A DNA stretch of 64,000 nucleotides from Luzula sylvatica (Eukaryota; Streptophyta; Magnoliopsida; Poales; Juncaceae): contig OX326961.1 in the NCBI GenBank assembly GCA_946800325.1, forward strand, positions 7,914,655 to 7,978,654, read 5' to 3'. The notes under the pieces are model-generated. The model saw only the letters and a program-made list of their open reading frames with translations. It had not been told where the DNA came from and made no database searches. Below are positions 1-11,962 of this stretch, one piece after another (positions within the stretch are counted from its first letter, which is position 1; each line of letters opens with the position of its first letter). A program made the position numbers and the translations under genes.

Positions 1-173
1 GACTAAAAAAAACCTAATTTGCTCAAAATATACTCAAAATAACCCTAAATTGCTGAAATTTGCTGAAAATAACCATTATTTGCTGTTTTTTTGCTGAAAA
101 TAACCTAAAATTCCACTAAAAACCCAAATTTCAGAAAATTAGTCGAGAAAAAAAACCCTAATTGACCGTTAGT

Positions 174-222
<49 letters not shown>

Positions 223-655
223 GCGAGAGAGAGAGAGAGAGTACAGCTAACCTTCACGATGGCGACAATGGCGACGGGGCGACAATGGAGCTGGCTGAGA
301 GCGAGAGAGAGACGGGGTGAGAGAGGGATTCAAATAATGGGTTAATGGGTTTGGGTTTTAATATTGGGTTTGGGTTTTAATTAATGATTAATGATTCTAA
401 TTAAATGAATTAATGGATGTGTAATTTTATAATTTAAATTTTGCCATGTCATCAATAAAATCATCTAAAAATTGCCACGTCACACTGACACATCATCACT
501 TAACTGCTGACTGGACAGTTAACTGATGGAAGGGACAAAAGTGAGCAGAATCGAGAATTCAGGGGGTAAAGTGAACAAAATTAAAGTTTGGGAGGGCAAC
601 TTACACTTTTTGGTACAGTTCAGGGAGCAAAAGTGAGTTTTTTTCTATAATTTAT
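1..655. mobile_element. Right part of a Mutator-like element, cut by window start
   Basis: The stretch at about 430-640, read in reverse, resembles the terminal sequence at 40027-40165: a run of 'ttgccc' and 'cacttttg' blocks, then 'cccttccatcagttaa' and a 'gacgtggca' motif. This pattern is common in long terminal inverted repeats of plant MULEs. Orientation means the element body lies to the left and its other end is outside the window. Inside are AT-rich repeats (1-170), a GA microsatellite and a GC-richer leader-like stretch around 240-330. No TSD can be tested with only one end visible, so the class is inferred from the terminal motif. Confidence 0.45.
178..242. repeat. GA/CT microsatellite
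   Basis: About 20 consecutive GA units, a short break (ctgc), then a second GA run. Similar GA runs recur at about 16620, 28115, 33160 and 46508, several beside leader-like sequence. Confidence 0.95.
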
Positions 656-699
656 TTAAAAATATTATGTGCCAAAATAAATAATTGGCCGAATTATCC

Positions 700-917
700 T
701 AAATGAAGTATCTTACCCGTATCCTGAACTTATCCCAGCCGTATCCTATCGTATCCTGTCGTATTCCCGTCGTATCCGGAAAAAAAAAATATTAAAATAA
801 TCGGATACGCCACATGACGTATCCGATACGTATCCGAGCCGTATCGTATCCGTATCCGTATCGGATACCCGTATTCTCAGGATACTTCTGCGTTTTTGAA
901 GTATCCGCGTAACATAG
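700..917 (-). mobile_element. hAT-like remnant with GTATCC subterminal repeats
   Basis: Dense degenerate repeats of GTATCC/GGATAC fill the segment. Its right end, read in reverse, is CTATGTTACGCGGATACTTC, closely matching the left end of the complete hAT element at 54036-54533 (CTATGTTGTGCGGATACTTC). It therefore belongs to the same family in the opposite orientation. The left end lacks a recognisable TIR, so the copy is probably truncated and no TSD can be assigned. Confidence 0.6.
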
Positions 918-2882
918 CCAAACACAATATTTGATGAAATATTTGGAGCCAAACTAACAGCTTCGAAATTATCAATTATCATATTTTTTAATACATTTTC
1001 AATATTTTTGTTTAGAACGAATAAAATAATTAATTTTCATGTTCCTCAAAAAAGCTCAAAAATTGAAAACAAACACATGCGAATTTTCATTTTTTTTTTT
1101 CAAAATTCCATAATTGATATTTTGAAATGGATTGTTGAACGGGTCCACCCAAAAGATTATTAAGATAACCAGATTGCACTCACCTCTGCGCTAACTTGAG
1201 ATAGAATTTATTTGAGGTGTAATCAATCACTCATCTGTATGGATTCACGGGCGGTTAAATCAGATGATGTTTTGCAATTACTAATGAATGACGGAACCAT
1301 CAATTCTACAAGGATGAAAGTCATGTCTCAACTCAAATCAATGATGAGATTATTTCTTCCTCTTTCATTTTGTTCTCAACAAATTGCAATTTCTTAATAT
1401 TCGTGAATTTCTCAGCAAAAAGAATGACACATTTGTATTGATTCTTGAATAAATATTTACTAACTAAGATATAACTATATTAAGTAAATAGATAAGGAAT
1501 TTCTATCATACGTCATTTTGATAAAAAAAAAATTTGGATATTAGTATTGTTACCTTGTATCGTTAGTTATTTTTCTCCATTTCTTTCAAAAATATTCTCT
1601 CCATTACTTTTTTTCACCTTAATTTTCTCTCTTACCATTCTAATATTCCCTCTCCCTCGTCTCCTCCCTCCTCTCCAGAACCCTCCCTCTTCTCTCGTTG
1701 AAATATAATCATCTAACTCGTTGAAAATATTAGGGGTGTACACAAAATTCTCTAACCCGTCCAACCCGATCCGGACCGATCCATTTTTTGCGGGTTTCGA
1801 AGTTGTTGGGCCGGATCCGGGTTGGAACTTTGACAAAACCGGAAGTATGGGTCGGGTTACGGGTTCGAAACAAAAACCCGCATTAACCCAACCCGACCCG
1901 TACAATTCCAAATTTCCAAATAATTGTTTATGTTTTTAATATAAATTATCTGATATACTATTTTTCATAAATTATATTGCTATAATTTATTTATTATTAA
2001 TAATTTTCAATATTATATAGCACCTTATCTCTTTTATCTTACTTGAATATTATGTTTATCAAGTAATTGAAATTTCTCAAATTAAAATACAAAATTTCTT
2101 AACTTAAATCATATGACATGTTTTGTTTTCTGACAAAAAATAAATATTCTTCTTTTGTTATTTTTTATTTTATTTAAGTGTAAACTTCGTCCTTTGTTAC
2201 TATTTTGTGTTTTTTAATAGTAAGATTTTTATTTATTTATTTATTTATTTATGATATCACTATATTAGTTGGGAAAATATACTTTGCCCCCCAATCTCAC
2301 TTTTGAAGCCTCGATGAGGTGGCACATGTCACTTTAGACCCCACTAAATCAATTGACATGTACCAATAAAATTATGAATTTATCAATTACATGGTACACC
2401 ATGTTCAATTGACAATACACCTATTATTTGATTAATTTATTACAATCAAATTATGATAAGTAATTATAAAATAATAAAAACATCATTATTATGATAATTA
2501 ATTATTAATTTGAATGTTAATCAATTATGTCATTATAAAAATAATACTTGATTTATAAAAAATAATCTTATTAATTATGTCAATTAATTTAATTAATACG
2601 ATTAATATAATTATATTAACTCAAACAAAATTAATTCTGTTAATTATATTTCTTTTACCAAGTTTATTTTAATTCTTAATTGATGAAATTAATATATGAA
2701 CTTTCAGTTTGATTAGGAATCAATAATTAGGTTGAGTTTTAGTTAACATCATTTCACAAATAACGTATCAATGAACATATTTATGTGTATTTTTTAATTA
2801 AACAATTAACTTCATTGATTAATTTTGATTACTATTTTCAGTAATTGAATTTAATAATCAATTCAAATGTTAATTGTGTATA

Positions 2883-3033
2883 CAAAAATGATATATCTAC
2901 CGAATTGAATCACAAATATAATCCCGATTGTATTATTAAGGAAATAATGATGTGGGGCCCAGGTTGTATTATTTCCAAAATTATTATTTCGGTAACCATT
3001 CGGTAATTTACTTCTGTAGATGTATCATTTTTG
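2883..3033. mobile_element. Small MITE, CAAAAATGATA family (copy 1)
   Basis: Left end CAAAAATGATATATCTAC and right end in reverse CAAAAATGATACATCTAC form the TIR. A perfect 10-bp direct repeat, attgtgtata, flanks the element (2873-2882 and 3034-3043). At 151 bp it is a typical MITE size. TIR and TSD length match the copy at 28771-28938. A 9-10-bp TSD points to a Mutator-like source. Confidence 0.82.
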
Positions 3034-4778
3034 ATTGTGTATATTATCAATTGACACGGTTGAATTTATCATTTGAATTACTAATCAATCAAATTAATAA
3101 AAGAATAAAAAATCACAACAATTAATTTAATTAGCAGTTTATTAACTTTGATAAGTAAATTAATTATTTAATTAATTTAATTAGCTAACTTCATTAATCA
3201 AAAAATTAATTTTTAACATATTCAATTTAATGTTTTACAAGAATAAATTAATCAATAGTTAGGGAGTTCTACTAATTAGCATCATTTTACAAGTAACTTA
3301 TTGATGGACATTCGGTATTGTTCAATTAAACAATTAATTTCATTCATTAATTTTGATTACTATTTTCATTCAATTTGTAATTAAAATGTTAACTGTGTAA
3401 ATCAATTAACATTTATGTTTATATTAATTCACTTAATATTTTTTCTCATAATCTATCAATTTATCAATTCAAATTACTAATATTTCAACTCATAATTTAC
3501 CAAATTCAAATTAAGTCATCAATTCAAAATCTGAAATATTAATTAAATGAATTCATTACATCATTCATTACAATTTTGAATAATTATTTACATTCCAAAT
3601 TTATAATTTTTGCCATCCTAATAAATTACACCATTAATTACTTTTGATAATTTCCTAATTGACACCTCCAATTTAGGAAGAAAATCTAAAAAATTGATAG
3701 AAAATTACCCCAATTTAAGAACACCAAATTTACACCAATTTAGGACAGAAAATCTGAAATTGACAAATCGAGATCCATGAAACAATTTAGGACAGAAAAT
3801 CTGAGAAACTTGCCATACTAATAAATTACACCAATTTAAGAACACCAATTTAGGGCAAACCTTTTAATTGACAGAAAATTAAAAAATTGCATACAAACCC
3901 TGAAAAATAGAAAAAATCGAGATCCATGAAACAAACAATTTAAGAACACCAAAAACAATCCATGGAAAATATTTAGATTTGGAAAATAACCCACTTTTGA
4001 TAAAAAAGTATTTTTCGGCAAAGTATATTTGCACAAACCCCCCCTGAAATCAGTCCAAAAACCCATCAAAATAAAAAAATTGCATAAAAACCCTGAAAAA
4101 TTAAAAAAAAATTCATAAAACCCCCTGAAATCAGTCCAAACCCCCCTGAAATTCATAAAACCCCCTGAAATCTAGAACTATATTTGCACAAATTAACGAA
4201 TACAATCAATTACAAAACTAAATCAATTACAAAACCAGTAAAAAACCAGTACAAAAATTTGAAAAAACCAACAAATCAATGGATCTGTTATTTTCGCAAA
4301 AACATCTAGAAGACAGCAAAAAAAATAGATCTGGAAAAGCAACAAATAAGTAAATAATACATCTGGAAAAACAAGCAAAAAACGAAAATAATCCAAAACG
4401 AAACCAGCAAAAATGACAAGATCTGTTATTTTCGCAAAAAAAATACCAAAAAACGAATCTCAACAAACAACATAGATCTCACCAAAAAAAATACCAAAGA
4501 AGTTATAAACAAACTTAACCCGCAGATCTAACCCTAGATCTGAAAAATCGCCATGGATGCCGCGGCTTTGTGTGTTGAAATGAGAGGAGAGAGAAAACAT
4601 TGGATTGAGGGCTTATATATGGGTCGGGGTTGTCAATCCGCCCGACCCGTCAACCCGACCCGGTCAATTCAAAGGGATAAATCGAACCATTAAGGGGGGG
4701 AAGCGTGTGGGCCAGGCTTAATTGACACGTTGATGACACCTCGAGACATTTTTTCGGGTTTGAGGGGCCAAATATATA

Positions 4779-5022
4779 GAGTTCGGTTTCTCTGTGGCCT
4801 CCGAAAGGAAGCCACATGTGAAACCGCCTCCGTGGCGGAATTTAATTGGTCAATACAAATTTTTTTGCAAATAAATCCCTAGTTTCTCAGAAATACCTAG
4901 ACAGTTAATTTATATAAAAGAAGGGTTTATGTGCAAAAAATTTTGTATTGACCAATTAAATTCCGCCACGGAGGCAGTTTCACATGTGGCTTCCTTTCGG
5001 AGGCCACAGAGAAACCGAACTC
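4779..5022. mobile_element. MULE-derived MITE with ~85-bp TIRs
   Basis: The arms start GAGTTCGGTTTCTCTGTGGC on the left and the same in reverse on the right, and stay near-identical for roughly 80-85 bp each around a short AT-rich spacer. The flanks are a perfect 9-bp repeat, aaatatata (4770-4778 and 5023-5031). It sits 14 bp inside the right end of the MULE at 2271-5036, so it is the innermost layer of the nest. Its long, GC-richer, highly symmetrical arms could form a hairpin if transcribed. Confidence 0.9.
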
Positions 5023-5445
5023 AAATATATAACCTCATATTAGTTTTGTCATAAAATAAATAATTAGTTTTGATTTTGAAACTAAATATGCATAATCAAT
5101 GTTTTATAATTATTGTCAGAAAGAATAATAAATAAAATGAGAAGTTGATTATGCATATTTAGTTTTGATTTATGTGTTTGTAAAATATTTTTCGATGATC
5201 TAATTAAAAATATAAATTTTATTGCATATTTTTTTGGGGAACATATGAACATATATCGTTATAATATGTATTTACGGAAAAAAAAAAATCCGCCCAACCC
5301 ACCCAACCCGATCAAGATGGGTTTACAAATTTATATAGCTATCATGGGTTGGTTGGGTTGGGTTGGAAAAATGAAAATCCGTTCTAGATGGGTTGGGTTA
5401 TATTTTGGATAAAAACCCACCCAATCCGATCTATGTACATCCCTA

Positions 5446-6583
5446 GAAAATATTATCTTAAAAAAAGAGTTTGAAAAAAAATATAACTATGTAAGTTTGA
5501 AAAAAACAAGTAATTATGTTATATCATATAACTCGCTAAGAGCAAGTTTAACAAAATAAATGATTTTGACAATTTTTTCCTGGTCTTTAATAATAAATAT
5601 CTCCAAAAAAGATTTGGATATGTTCCAACAGTCGTTGGAGGATGCTCCGATCAATACATTAATGACCATTGAATTCTGATTTTGATGATAATTTCTTAAC
5701 ACGATATACACACGATCAACAATAACCTTAAAAGAAATATCATAATTATCATCAAAATCAAAATCCAATGGTCGTTAATGTATTAGTCGGAGTATCCTCC
5801 AACAACTGTTGGATCATATCCGAACCCCTCCAGAAATTGTTTGTGACTTGTTTTCATATAAAAACTAAATTTACATTTTTTTTTTCCCATGTGATGTTAT
5901 TGTATGTATATTTCCAAAAAAAAGTATATTTCCAAGTTCTATTGAAGTTTAATACTCTTGTTGATCTCTAGCTTGAATGTATGATATGCATCATTTAAAA
6001 TTCCATTAAAATAAAACTGATATTAGTTATGTTAACAAGTTTATAAAAGTAAATATTTAAGCATAATATAAAAACAGTTTTAAAACAAAAAATAACATAA
6101 GGTAATTTCATAATCCAATATTAAAGATAACAAAACCAGAAAAAACAAAAATATCAAGCCTAGACAATAAGAAAAAATAAAACAGTTATGTTCTTTTTTA
6201 ATATTTATGATTTTTATAATATTTTAATTATTTTACTTGCCCTTTTCTTAAAAAAATCATTGAAAAACAAAACGTGCTGCTTCAATGTTTTAGAGGTATT
6301 AGAACCGGAAAAAAATCAAATACAAGAACAAGTTTAACATTGTATTATAAATAGAAATCATATGTTTAGTTCCGAAAAAAAGCAACACCACAAAAAATAG
6401 ATTTGTATGCATGCAGTAAATACTAGGGGTAAAAGTAATTCATATTCATATTCATATGAATTTTAAAAATATATAAAATGCGTACCATTATTTGAGAACG
6501 AAACATCTTTAGCAATAAAATAGTAGATTTTTTCAAACTTACAAATGTAACATTATGTTTCGCAGGCTTTATATAAGAAAATC
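5446..6583. other. Non-genic interval with a foldback
   Basis: AT-rich DNA. The only clear structure is an inverted repeat (separate entry, 5611-5825). The rest (5830-6583) shows no reading frame or terminal repeat that I can support. Confidence 0.5.
5611..5825. repeat. Foldback/inverted repeat, possible MITE
   Basis: The left arm (about 5611-5700) containing 'ccaacagtcgttggagga' is repeated in reverse at about 5740-5825 ('tcctccaacaactgttgg'), giving arms of roughly 85 bp around a short centre near 5718. Weaker symmetry continues outward toward 5535 and 5870. Ends and TSD could not be fixed, so the family is left open. Confidence 0.65.
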
Positions 6584-6844
6584 GGGGAATTCTATCATAC
6601 ACCCTTTTACAAGGGTATTTTGGGTATTTTAGCAATTAATTATATTTGTAAAAGGGTGTATCATAAAATTTATTTTTTATGGACATTTTTGTTTAAATGA
6701 ACAACAAAAAATTCTAATTTAGTCAAACATTAATTGAAAAATATATTTGAGATTTTATCTTAAATATTCATAAATGGATAATTACTCCAACTACCCTTGA
6801 AAATGGGTGTATGATAAGGAAAATAGTGTATGATAGAAGTCTCC
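6584..6844. mobile_element. MULE-type MITE with 9-bp TSD
   Basis: Left end GGGGAATTCTATCATACAC and right end in reverse GGAGACTTCTATCATACAC form the TIR. A perfect 9-bp repeat, aagaaaatc, lies at 6575-6583 and 6845-6853. Internal 'gggtgtatcata/tatcatacaccc' motifs add secondary symmetry. Length 261 bp, no coding frame. Partial relatives of the end motif occur near 1500 and 16925. Confidence 0.88.
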
Positions 6845-7469
6845 AAGAAAATCATCAATAAATTAAGAAGGAAACATAGATATGAAAAATTATCAAAAAG
6901 AAGATTCCAAATTTTCATTCATTGAAGATTTATTTTCTATTTTGATGTATGTAATATTTGAGAAAATTAAAGATAAATTGAGTAAAAATATTTGTCCATT
7001 TGCACCTCAAAATTAGATACGGTAAAACATCAATCAATTTTAAATCTAATTTATTTCGTATCCAATCTTATACTTCATTCAATATTCTTTATTGGCATTT
7101 ATGGAAACAACAGATGATATTTATAGAATTCAATACAAAAATAAGGAAAAACGACACATGGTATATTGTAAAAATACTGAAACTTGATAATAATTATATT
7201 CACACAAATTACCTGATATGGGCTGGAATTTTAAGTGGCTTCGGTAGGGTTGAAATGATTTAATATATGATTGATCATGGATTTTTATTGGTCCTTGGAA
7301 TTTAAATATCCACTACCACTAACATAGTACGTAAACACCAGTACTTGCTGGCCTTAGATAACATAATCAATTTCCAAATATAACCCTATCTATACTATAT
7401 ACTAATTGAAGGGGATTTGCAGCCTCCTGGTGCAGCCACGTCACCAGGGGCCTTTTCGTAAAAAAAAAT

Positions 7470-8190
7470 ATTTTTTTTACATTTTGGTCCTTTTTTATTT
7501 ACAAATTGGTCTTTTTTCCTAAAATTTTTTTACATTTTGGTCCTTTTTTTTTTACATTTTGGTCCTTTATATTTGCATTTTGGTCCTTCGAAGTTTTGAA
7601 ATTTACATTTTAGTCCAGGGGTCTCAAATTGGTCCTATTTTTTTTTTAAATTACATTTTGGTCATTTTTCCCACATTTTGGTCCTTTATATTTGCATTTT
7701 GATCCTTCGAAGTTTTAAAATTTACATTTTGGTCCAGGGGCCTCTTTGTAAAAATAATTTATTTACATTTTGGTACTTTTTTGAAAAAAAAAAAAAATTT
7801 GGTCCTTTTTCTTTACATTTTGGTCCTTTTTTATTTGCATTTTGGTCCTTTTTATTTACATTTAGTCCTTTCAAGTTTGAAAAATTAAACTTTGGTCCAA
7901 GAGCCTCTTTGTAAAAAAATTATTTACATTTTGGTCCTTTTTATTTACATTTTTGTCCTTTTTAGTTGAAAAAACTATATTTTGGTCCTTTCTATTTACA
8001 TTTTTGTCCTTTTGAGTTTAGAAAATTACATTTCGGTCCTTCATATTTACATCTTCATCCTTTTTTACATTTTTGAATTTATATTATAGTCCTTTTTATT
8101 TATATCTTGGTCATTTTCATTTTTACTTCGCACTTTGGTACTTTTTATTAACATTTTGGTCATTTTTAATTTAAATTTCGGTCCTTTTTT
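7470..8190. repeat. Degenerate 'acattttggtcctttt' array
   Basis: More than twenty imperfect copies of a 15-25-bp unit built on 'tttacattttggtcc' lie in tandem inside the Helitron. The spacing is irregular, as in old minisatellites. Short open frames crossing the array are translation artefacts of the repeat. Confidence 0.85.
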
Positions 8191-8290
8191 ACATTATTAA
8201 TAATTCCTCTCATCTCATGCGTCCACATCAACACCTTATTATGCCTCCCTATCACCACTTTACTTGAAAAATTTTCAAAAGACTCCATAA

Positions 8291-9178
8291 ATTTTTAGAT
8301 ATTGTAAAAAAAAATTAATTTACATATGTATTCATTTAAAAAAAATGTTTTTTTAATTTTAAAAAATTCTTAAACTTTTTGTAATACATAATAATTAAAA
8401 AAAAATTACTATATGTTATATGTTATATAATTTTAATATTTCATTCATTACAAATATTCGACTTATGTATTATTTTTCTTGAAAAACTAAAATAAAATTA
8501 TAATAAGTTGAACAATATTAATAAAAGAACATCTTGCAAATATTTAAAAATAAAATATCACAAAACTATTAAAAAATACATAAAAGGAAAACTAAAATAA
8601 AAAGTAGATATTTAAATAGATATTTTCTATGAATATATTTGCAAGATGTTTATTTATTATTATTTAATGTTAGTTTTTTTATGAATAAAGAATGGAATAT
8701 TAAAATTATATAAACAAAATATGTAATAATTTAAATTTTTAGATATTGTAAAAAAAAATTAATTTACATATGTATTCATTTAAAAAAAATGCTTTTTTTA
8801 ATTTTAAAAAATTCTTAAACTTTTTGTAGTACATAATAATTAAAAAAAAATTACTATATGTTATATGTTATATAATTTTAATATTTCATTCATTACAAAT
8901 ATTCGACTTATGTATTATTTTTCTTGAAAAACTAAAATAAAATTATAATAAGTTGAACAATATTAATAAAAGAACATCTTGCAAATATTTAAAAATAAAA
9001 TATCACAAAACTATTAAAAAATACATAAAAGGAAAACTAAAATAAAAAGTAGATATTTAAATAGATATTTTCTATGAATATATTTGCAAGATGTTTATTT
9101 ATTATTATTTAATGTTAGTTTTTTTATGAATAAAGAATGAAATATTAAAATTATATAAACAAAATATGTAATAATTTA
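8291..9178. repeat. Tandem duplication, period 444 bp
   Basis: The segment starting 'atttttagatattgtaaaa' at 8291 recurs at 8735 and the two copies agree through about 9178 with only a few single-base differences. Each copy also contains an internal inverted pair, 'aacatcttgcaaatat' and its reverse about 130 bp later. The low divergence suggests the duplication is recent relative to the surrounding degenerate array. Confidence 0.92.
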
Positions 9179-10583
9179 AAAAATTTTAAATCACTACATG
9201 TTAAGAAGTGTTTATGAATTTTCTTAAAATTAATAAAAAATAACAAAAATAAGTTTTAATTATTACATATGAGATTTCGAAGGTATTTTGAAAAAAAAAA
9301 ATTAATATCATCCATAAGGAGTATTTTAAAATAAAAGTTTGGTAAAGAATTTTTTTTTTGGAGTTTACGAAAAGATAGAGGATTTTTTACAATATCCAAA
9401 AAAAATTAGGGGGTTAAAAATATACCAAATCACGAATGTGCGAATAATCATGACATAATTTAAATTAAAGGTTCGAACGAAACGGTTAGCGATGACATCG
9501 TGAAAATTTGTTGTTGGCCGACCACACAAAGGGCAAACAATATTTGTGCTAAATATGTAGCGAAATTAAGGATTTGTGAAATTAAGAACACTCTTTTTTT
9601 CAGCAATGTTTTCTGATCTATTAGATTCTTAATAAATTTCATGACGACTCATTCGTTCTTTTTCCTTATTTTGCTTATGATGTATAAAATATAGATAATT
9701 TTTTTAACAATAACCGTTTGAATTATTCAAGAAATCCGGCTCTTAAAATATTCAAACGATTTTTGCTACAAAATTTCACTCGCACACAACACACTAAATT
9801 ACACATATAATAATGATTACAAAAAGAAATTCACATACACAAAATGAACAACAATTTTCTTCAACTACATTACTTATAAACCCGAACAACCCCGCGCAAT
9901 TGCGCGGGGGTCATGCTAGTATAAACTAAAGAAAGTAAGGACCAATTAACCAATAAGTTTACACACCCCGCACATATCAACCCACAAGCATCACGCAGAT
10001 GACATGGCACCCACGCTGCTGCCACATCAGCAGACATGATGGATGGAGAAAATCACTTCAACCCGTTTATACATCACCCAAACCCATTAACTTGTTAATG
10101 GATCTTTGGGAAAAAGAGGAAAGAAGACTGGAGAAGGAAGGAAATAGGGCTGGAGAAAAAGGAAAGAATTGCCTCTCCCTCTCGATCCTGACAGGTTTCG
10201 TGGTAGAGTCTCTTAGCCGTCACCGTCGTCCTCTAGTTGCAGTTTGTTGGTTCTACGATACGGCAATACTCTGTTTTTACTGTTCTTTCACTGCTGCACA
10301 GGTACGGCAATACTCTGTATTTGAATTTTTTACTCGTTCAGTCGTTCTACTTTGTTTACTGCCCTACCTCACTGCTCTACTCATACCGTAATACTCTGTT
10401 TTTCAAAACAAACAAAAAATCTATAAATTGTACATAGTACATGCGTGTATTATGTTCATAATAACTTGATATTAATTCATTTTATGTGAATATTATGTGT
10501 ACACGGTACAGTAGGGGACATGTGCATATTATGTTTACAATAATTTGATTTATTTTTTTTTCATTTTCACAGAGATGAATATG

Positions 10584-11733
10584 CAGGGCCGGCCCCGGGG
10601 TAAGCCCGGCAAGCCCCCGGGCTAGGGCAACCGCCTGAGTAAGGGCAACACTTTAGAGAAAAATTCCAGTGTATATATAGTTAGTTAAAATATGAGAGTT
10701 TGAACTCTTCTCTCGTGAGAAAGTTAAAGATGGGGAAGATGAAAGAACTAAGATAAAATGGTAAGATTGTATGTGCATATTAATTTGTGTATTTTGTGTT
10801 TTAGACTAAAATGATAAAACTATTAATACTCTTTTCCTATTACAGAGAATATATTACAATATATTCACATTAGATCATATGAAAGTAGGCCCAACAATAA
10901 TTCAATATATTTGTTGATATTCAAGGTCTCTTTACATATTTGTACCGTCTAATACTCAAGGATGACGTGGCATTGTATTATTGGATATATATTTTCAGTT
11001 TATCAATATGTACAAAATTGTAGAATACAACAATGACATATCATTAAGTGAATCCAATAAAGGTCCACACAATTTTTTTTGTTTTTTTTTCAGAAATGCC
11101 CTTAGGCTAGCTCCACACAAAATAGACGGGGTAATTAAGCGGGTATTCCTGTAATTAAGCGGGATACCCAAAAAATAGTATGTATATCATTTATTTCTTA
11201 ATCCGCATTACAAGATTCATAAAATATTGTTGGTTTATTATTTTTTATTTGGGTATGTATTAAGTGAAAATGAAATACACAGTTTAGATTCTTTTATTGG
11301 AAAGAATTATGGTACAAATACTATTTCCCATTTCTCATTTTTATTGGAATGTTCATGATATTTCATATTTTTAGGTATATATGTAAAGTTTTGGGTTTTT
11401 TTTTTTCAAGGCAAAAAAAATACTACAAATACCTATGGGTTTTCATAAAAAAAATACTACAAATAATTGATTAATTAAAAAAGTAAATTTATATCACTCA
11501 GCTAGTTGGTTTTTGAGAAAAATATATATATTATATTTCGTTTGTCATTCAGTCAAACCAGCACAAATTATTTTTATTTTATTTTATTTCTTTTTTGAAG
11601 ATGTTATTTCATCATGAGATTTAAATGATGTAAATATTTTGAAATTTTTTTAATGATAGAGGCAACATTTTCGAACAAAATTGAAACATTCACATTTTGG
11701 GCTAGGGCAACCATATTGTCGGGGCCGCCCCTG
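10584..11733. mobile_element. hAT element, CAGGGCCGGCCCC family (copy 1)
   Basis: Left end CAGGGCCGGCCCCG and right end in reverse CAGGGGCGGCCCCG, with a perfect 8-bp TSD, tgaatatg, at 10576-10583 and 11734-11741. Near both ends lies a 'gggctagggcaacc' block. The 1150-bp body is AT-rich without a transposase frame, so it is non-autonomous. It is nested inside the MULE at 9951-13617, just before the FAR1 remnant. It shares TIR and subterminal block with 14205-15375. Confidence 0.9.
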
Positions 11734-11775
11734 TGAATATGATGAATTCTATAGAAACTAATGAAGTCGAGGCAC

Positions 11776-11962
11776 ATGATAGATACTCTAGTCGAGAATC
11801 TCAAGGAAAGTATGCTATTTAACACACATGATGAGACATTTCGGTATTATGGGCAATACGCGAAAAGTCGTGGATTTGCGGCGGCGAGAATGAATAGCAG
11901 AAAAATATAACGATGAAATCTTGCGGCATGTAACTTTCGCATGTACTCATGAGGCAGACTAA
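11776..11962 (+). pseudogene. FAR1-type DNA-binding domain remnant of a MULE transposase
   Basis: An ATG at 11776 opens a 44-codon frame ending in TAA at 11908-11910. It includes MLFNTHDETFRYYGQYAKSR followed by GFAAARMNSRK, which matches the FAR1/FHY3 N-terminal pattern (GM.F....EA..FY..YA...GF). A +1 shift at about 11903 continues as NDEILRHVTFACTHEA, the expected downstream cysteine-containing part of the domain, and then hits a second stop at 11960. FAR1-type domains occur in several MULE transposases, and this piece lies inside a MULE, so it is most simply the decayed transposase. No catalytic core was found nearby. Confidence 0.62.

Larger units (their letters stand above)
2271..5036. 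mobile_element. Mutator-like element nested inside the hAT element
   Basis: Flanked by a perfect 9-bp repeat, atattagtt, at 2262-2270 and 5037-5045. Termini are imperfect inverted repeats: the left starts GGGAAAATATACTTTGCCCC and the right in reverse starts GAGGTTATATATTTGGCCCC, each followed by a 'tcgaggtg/tcgatgagg' block. The body is mostly AT-rich and non-coding. It holds direct repeats of 'ccctgaaatcagtcc' (4030-4170), two 'gatctgttattttcgcaaaa' copies (4272, 4419), and a leader-like segment at 4500-4620. The element carries two MITEs, at 2883-3033 and 4779-5022. No transposase frame was seen. Confidence 0.85.
1731..5445. mobile_element. hAT element (outer member of a three-level nest)
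   Basis: The left end is TAGGGGTGTACA and the right end in reverse is TAGGGATGTACA. The flanks carry a perfect 8-bp duplication, gaaaatat, at 1723-1730 and 5446-5453, the signature of hAT insertion. Both subterminal regions are filled with ACCCG/AACCCG-like motifs (1750-1912 and 5285-5435). Taking out the MULE at 2271-5036 and its duplicated target leaves an element of about 940 bp with no transposase frame, so it is non-autonomous. Confidence 0.88.
7389..9919 (+). mobile_element. Helitron, both ends recognisable, non-autonomous
   Basis: The 5' end begins TC (TCTATACTATATACTAATTG) after an A, and the 3' end is CTAG followed by T. A perfect 20-base palindrome lies at 9890-9909 and ends 10 bases upstream of the 3' terminus. 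These are the standard Helitron signs: 5' TC, 3' CTRR, subterminal hairpin, A|T target. The 2531-bp body has no Rep/helicase frame. It contains a degenerate array built on 'acattttggtcc' (7470-8190) and a 444-bp tandem duplication (8291-9178). Confidence 0.85.

Noticed and set aside
178..242. Regular repeat considered as a CRISPR-like array
   Set aside because: It is a simple GA microsatellite with no unique spacers, and CRISPR arrays are not expected in plant nuclear DNA.
746..982. 78-codon minus-strand frame with Asp/Thr repeats
   Set aside because: It is translated from the GTATCC motif array of a hAT remnant, not a protein.
3836..4156. 106-codon minus-strand frame rich in Phe
   Set aside because: It lies across short direct repeats and poly(A/T) runs inside the MULE, with low-complexity translation and no recognisable domain.
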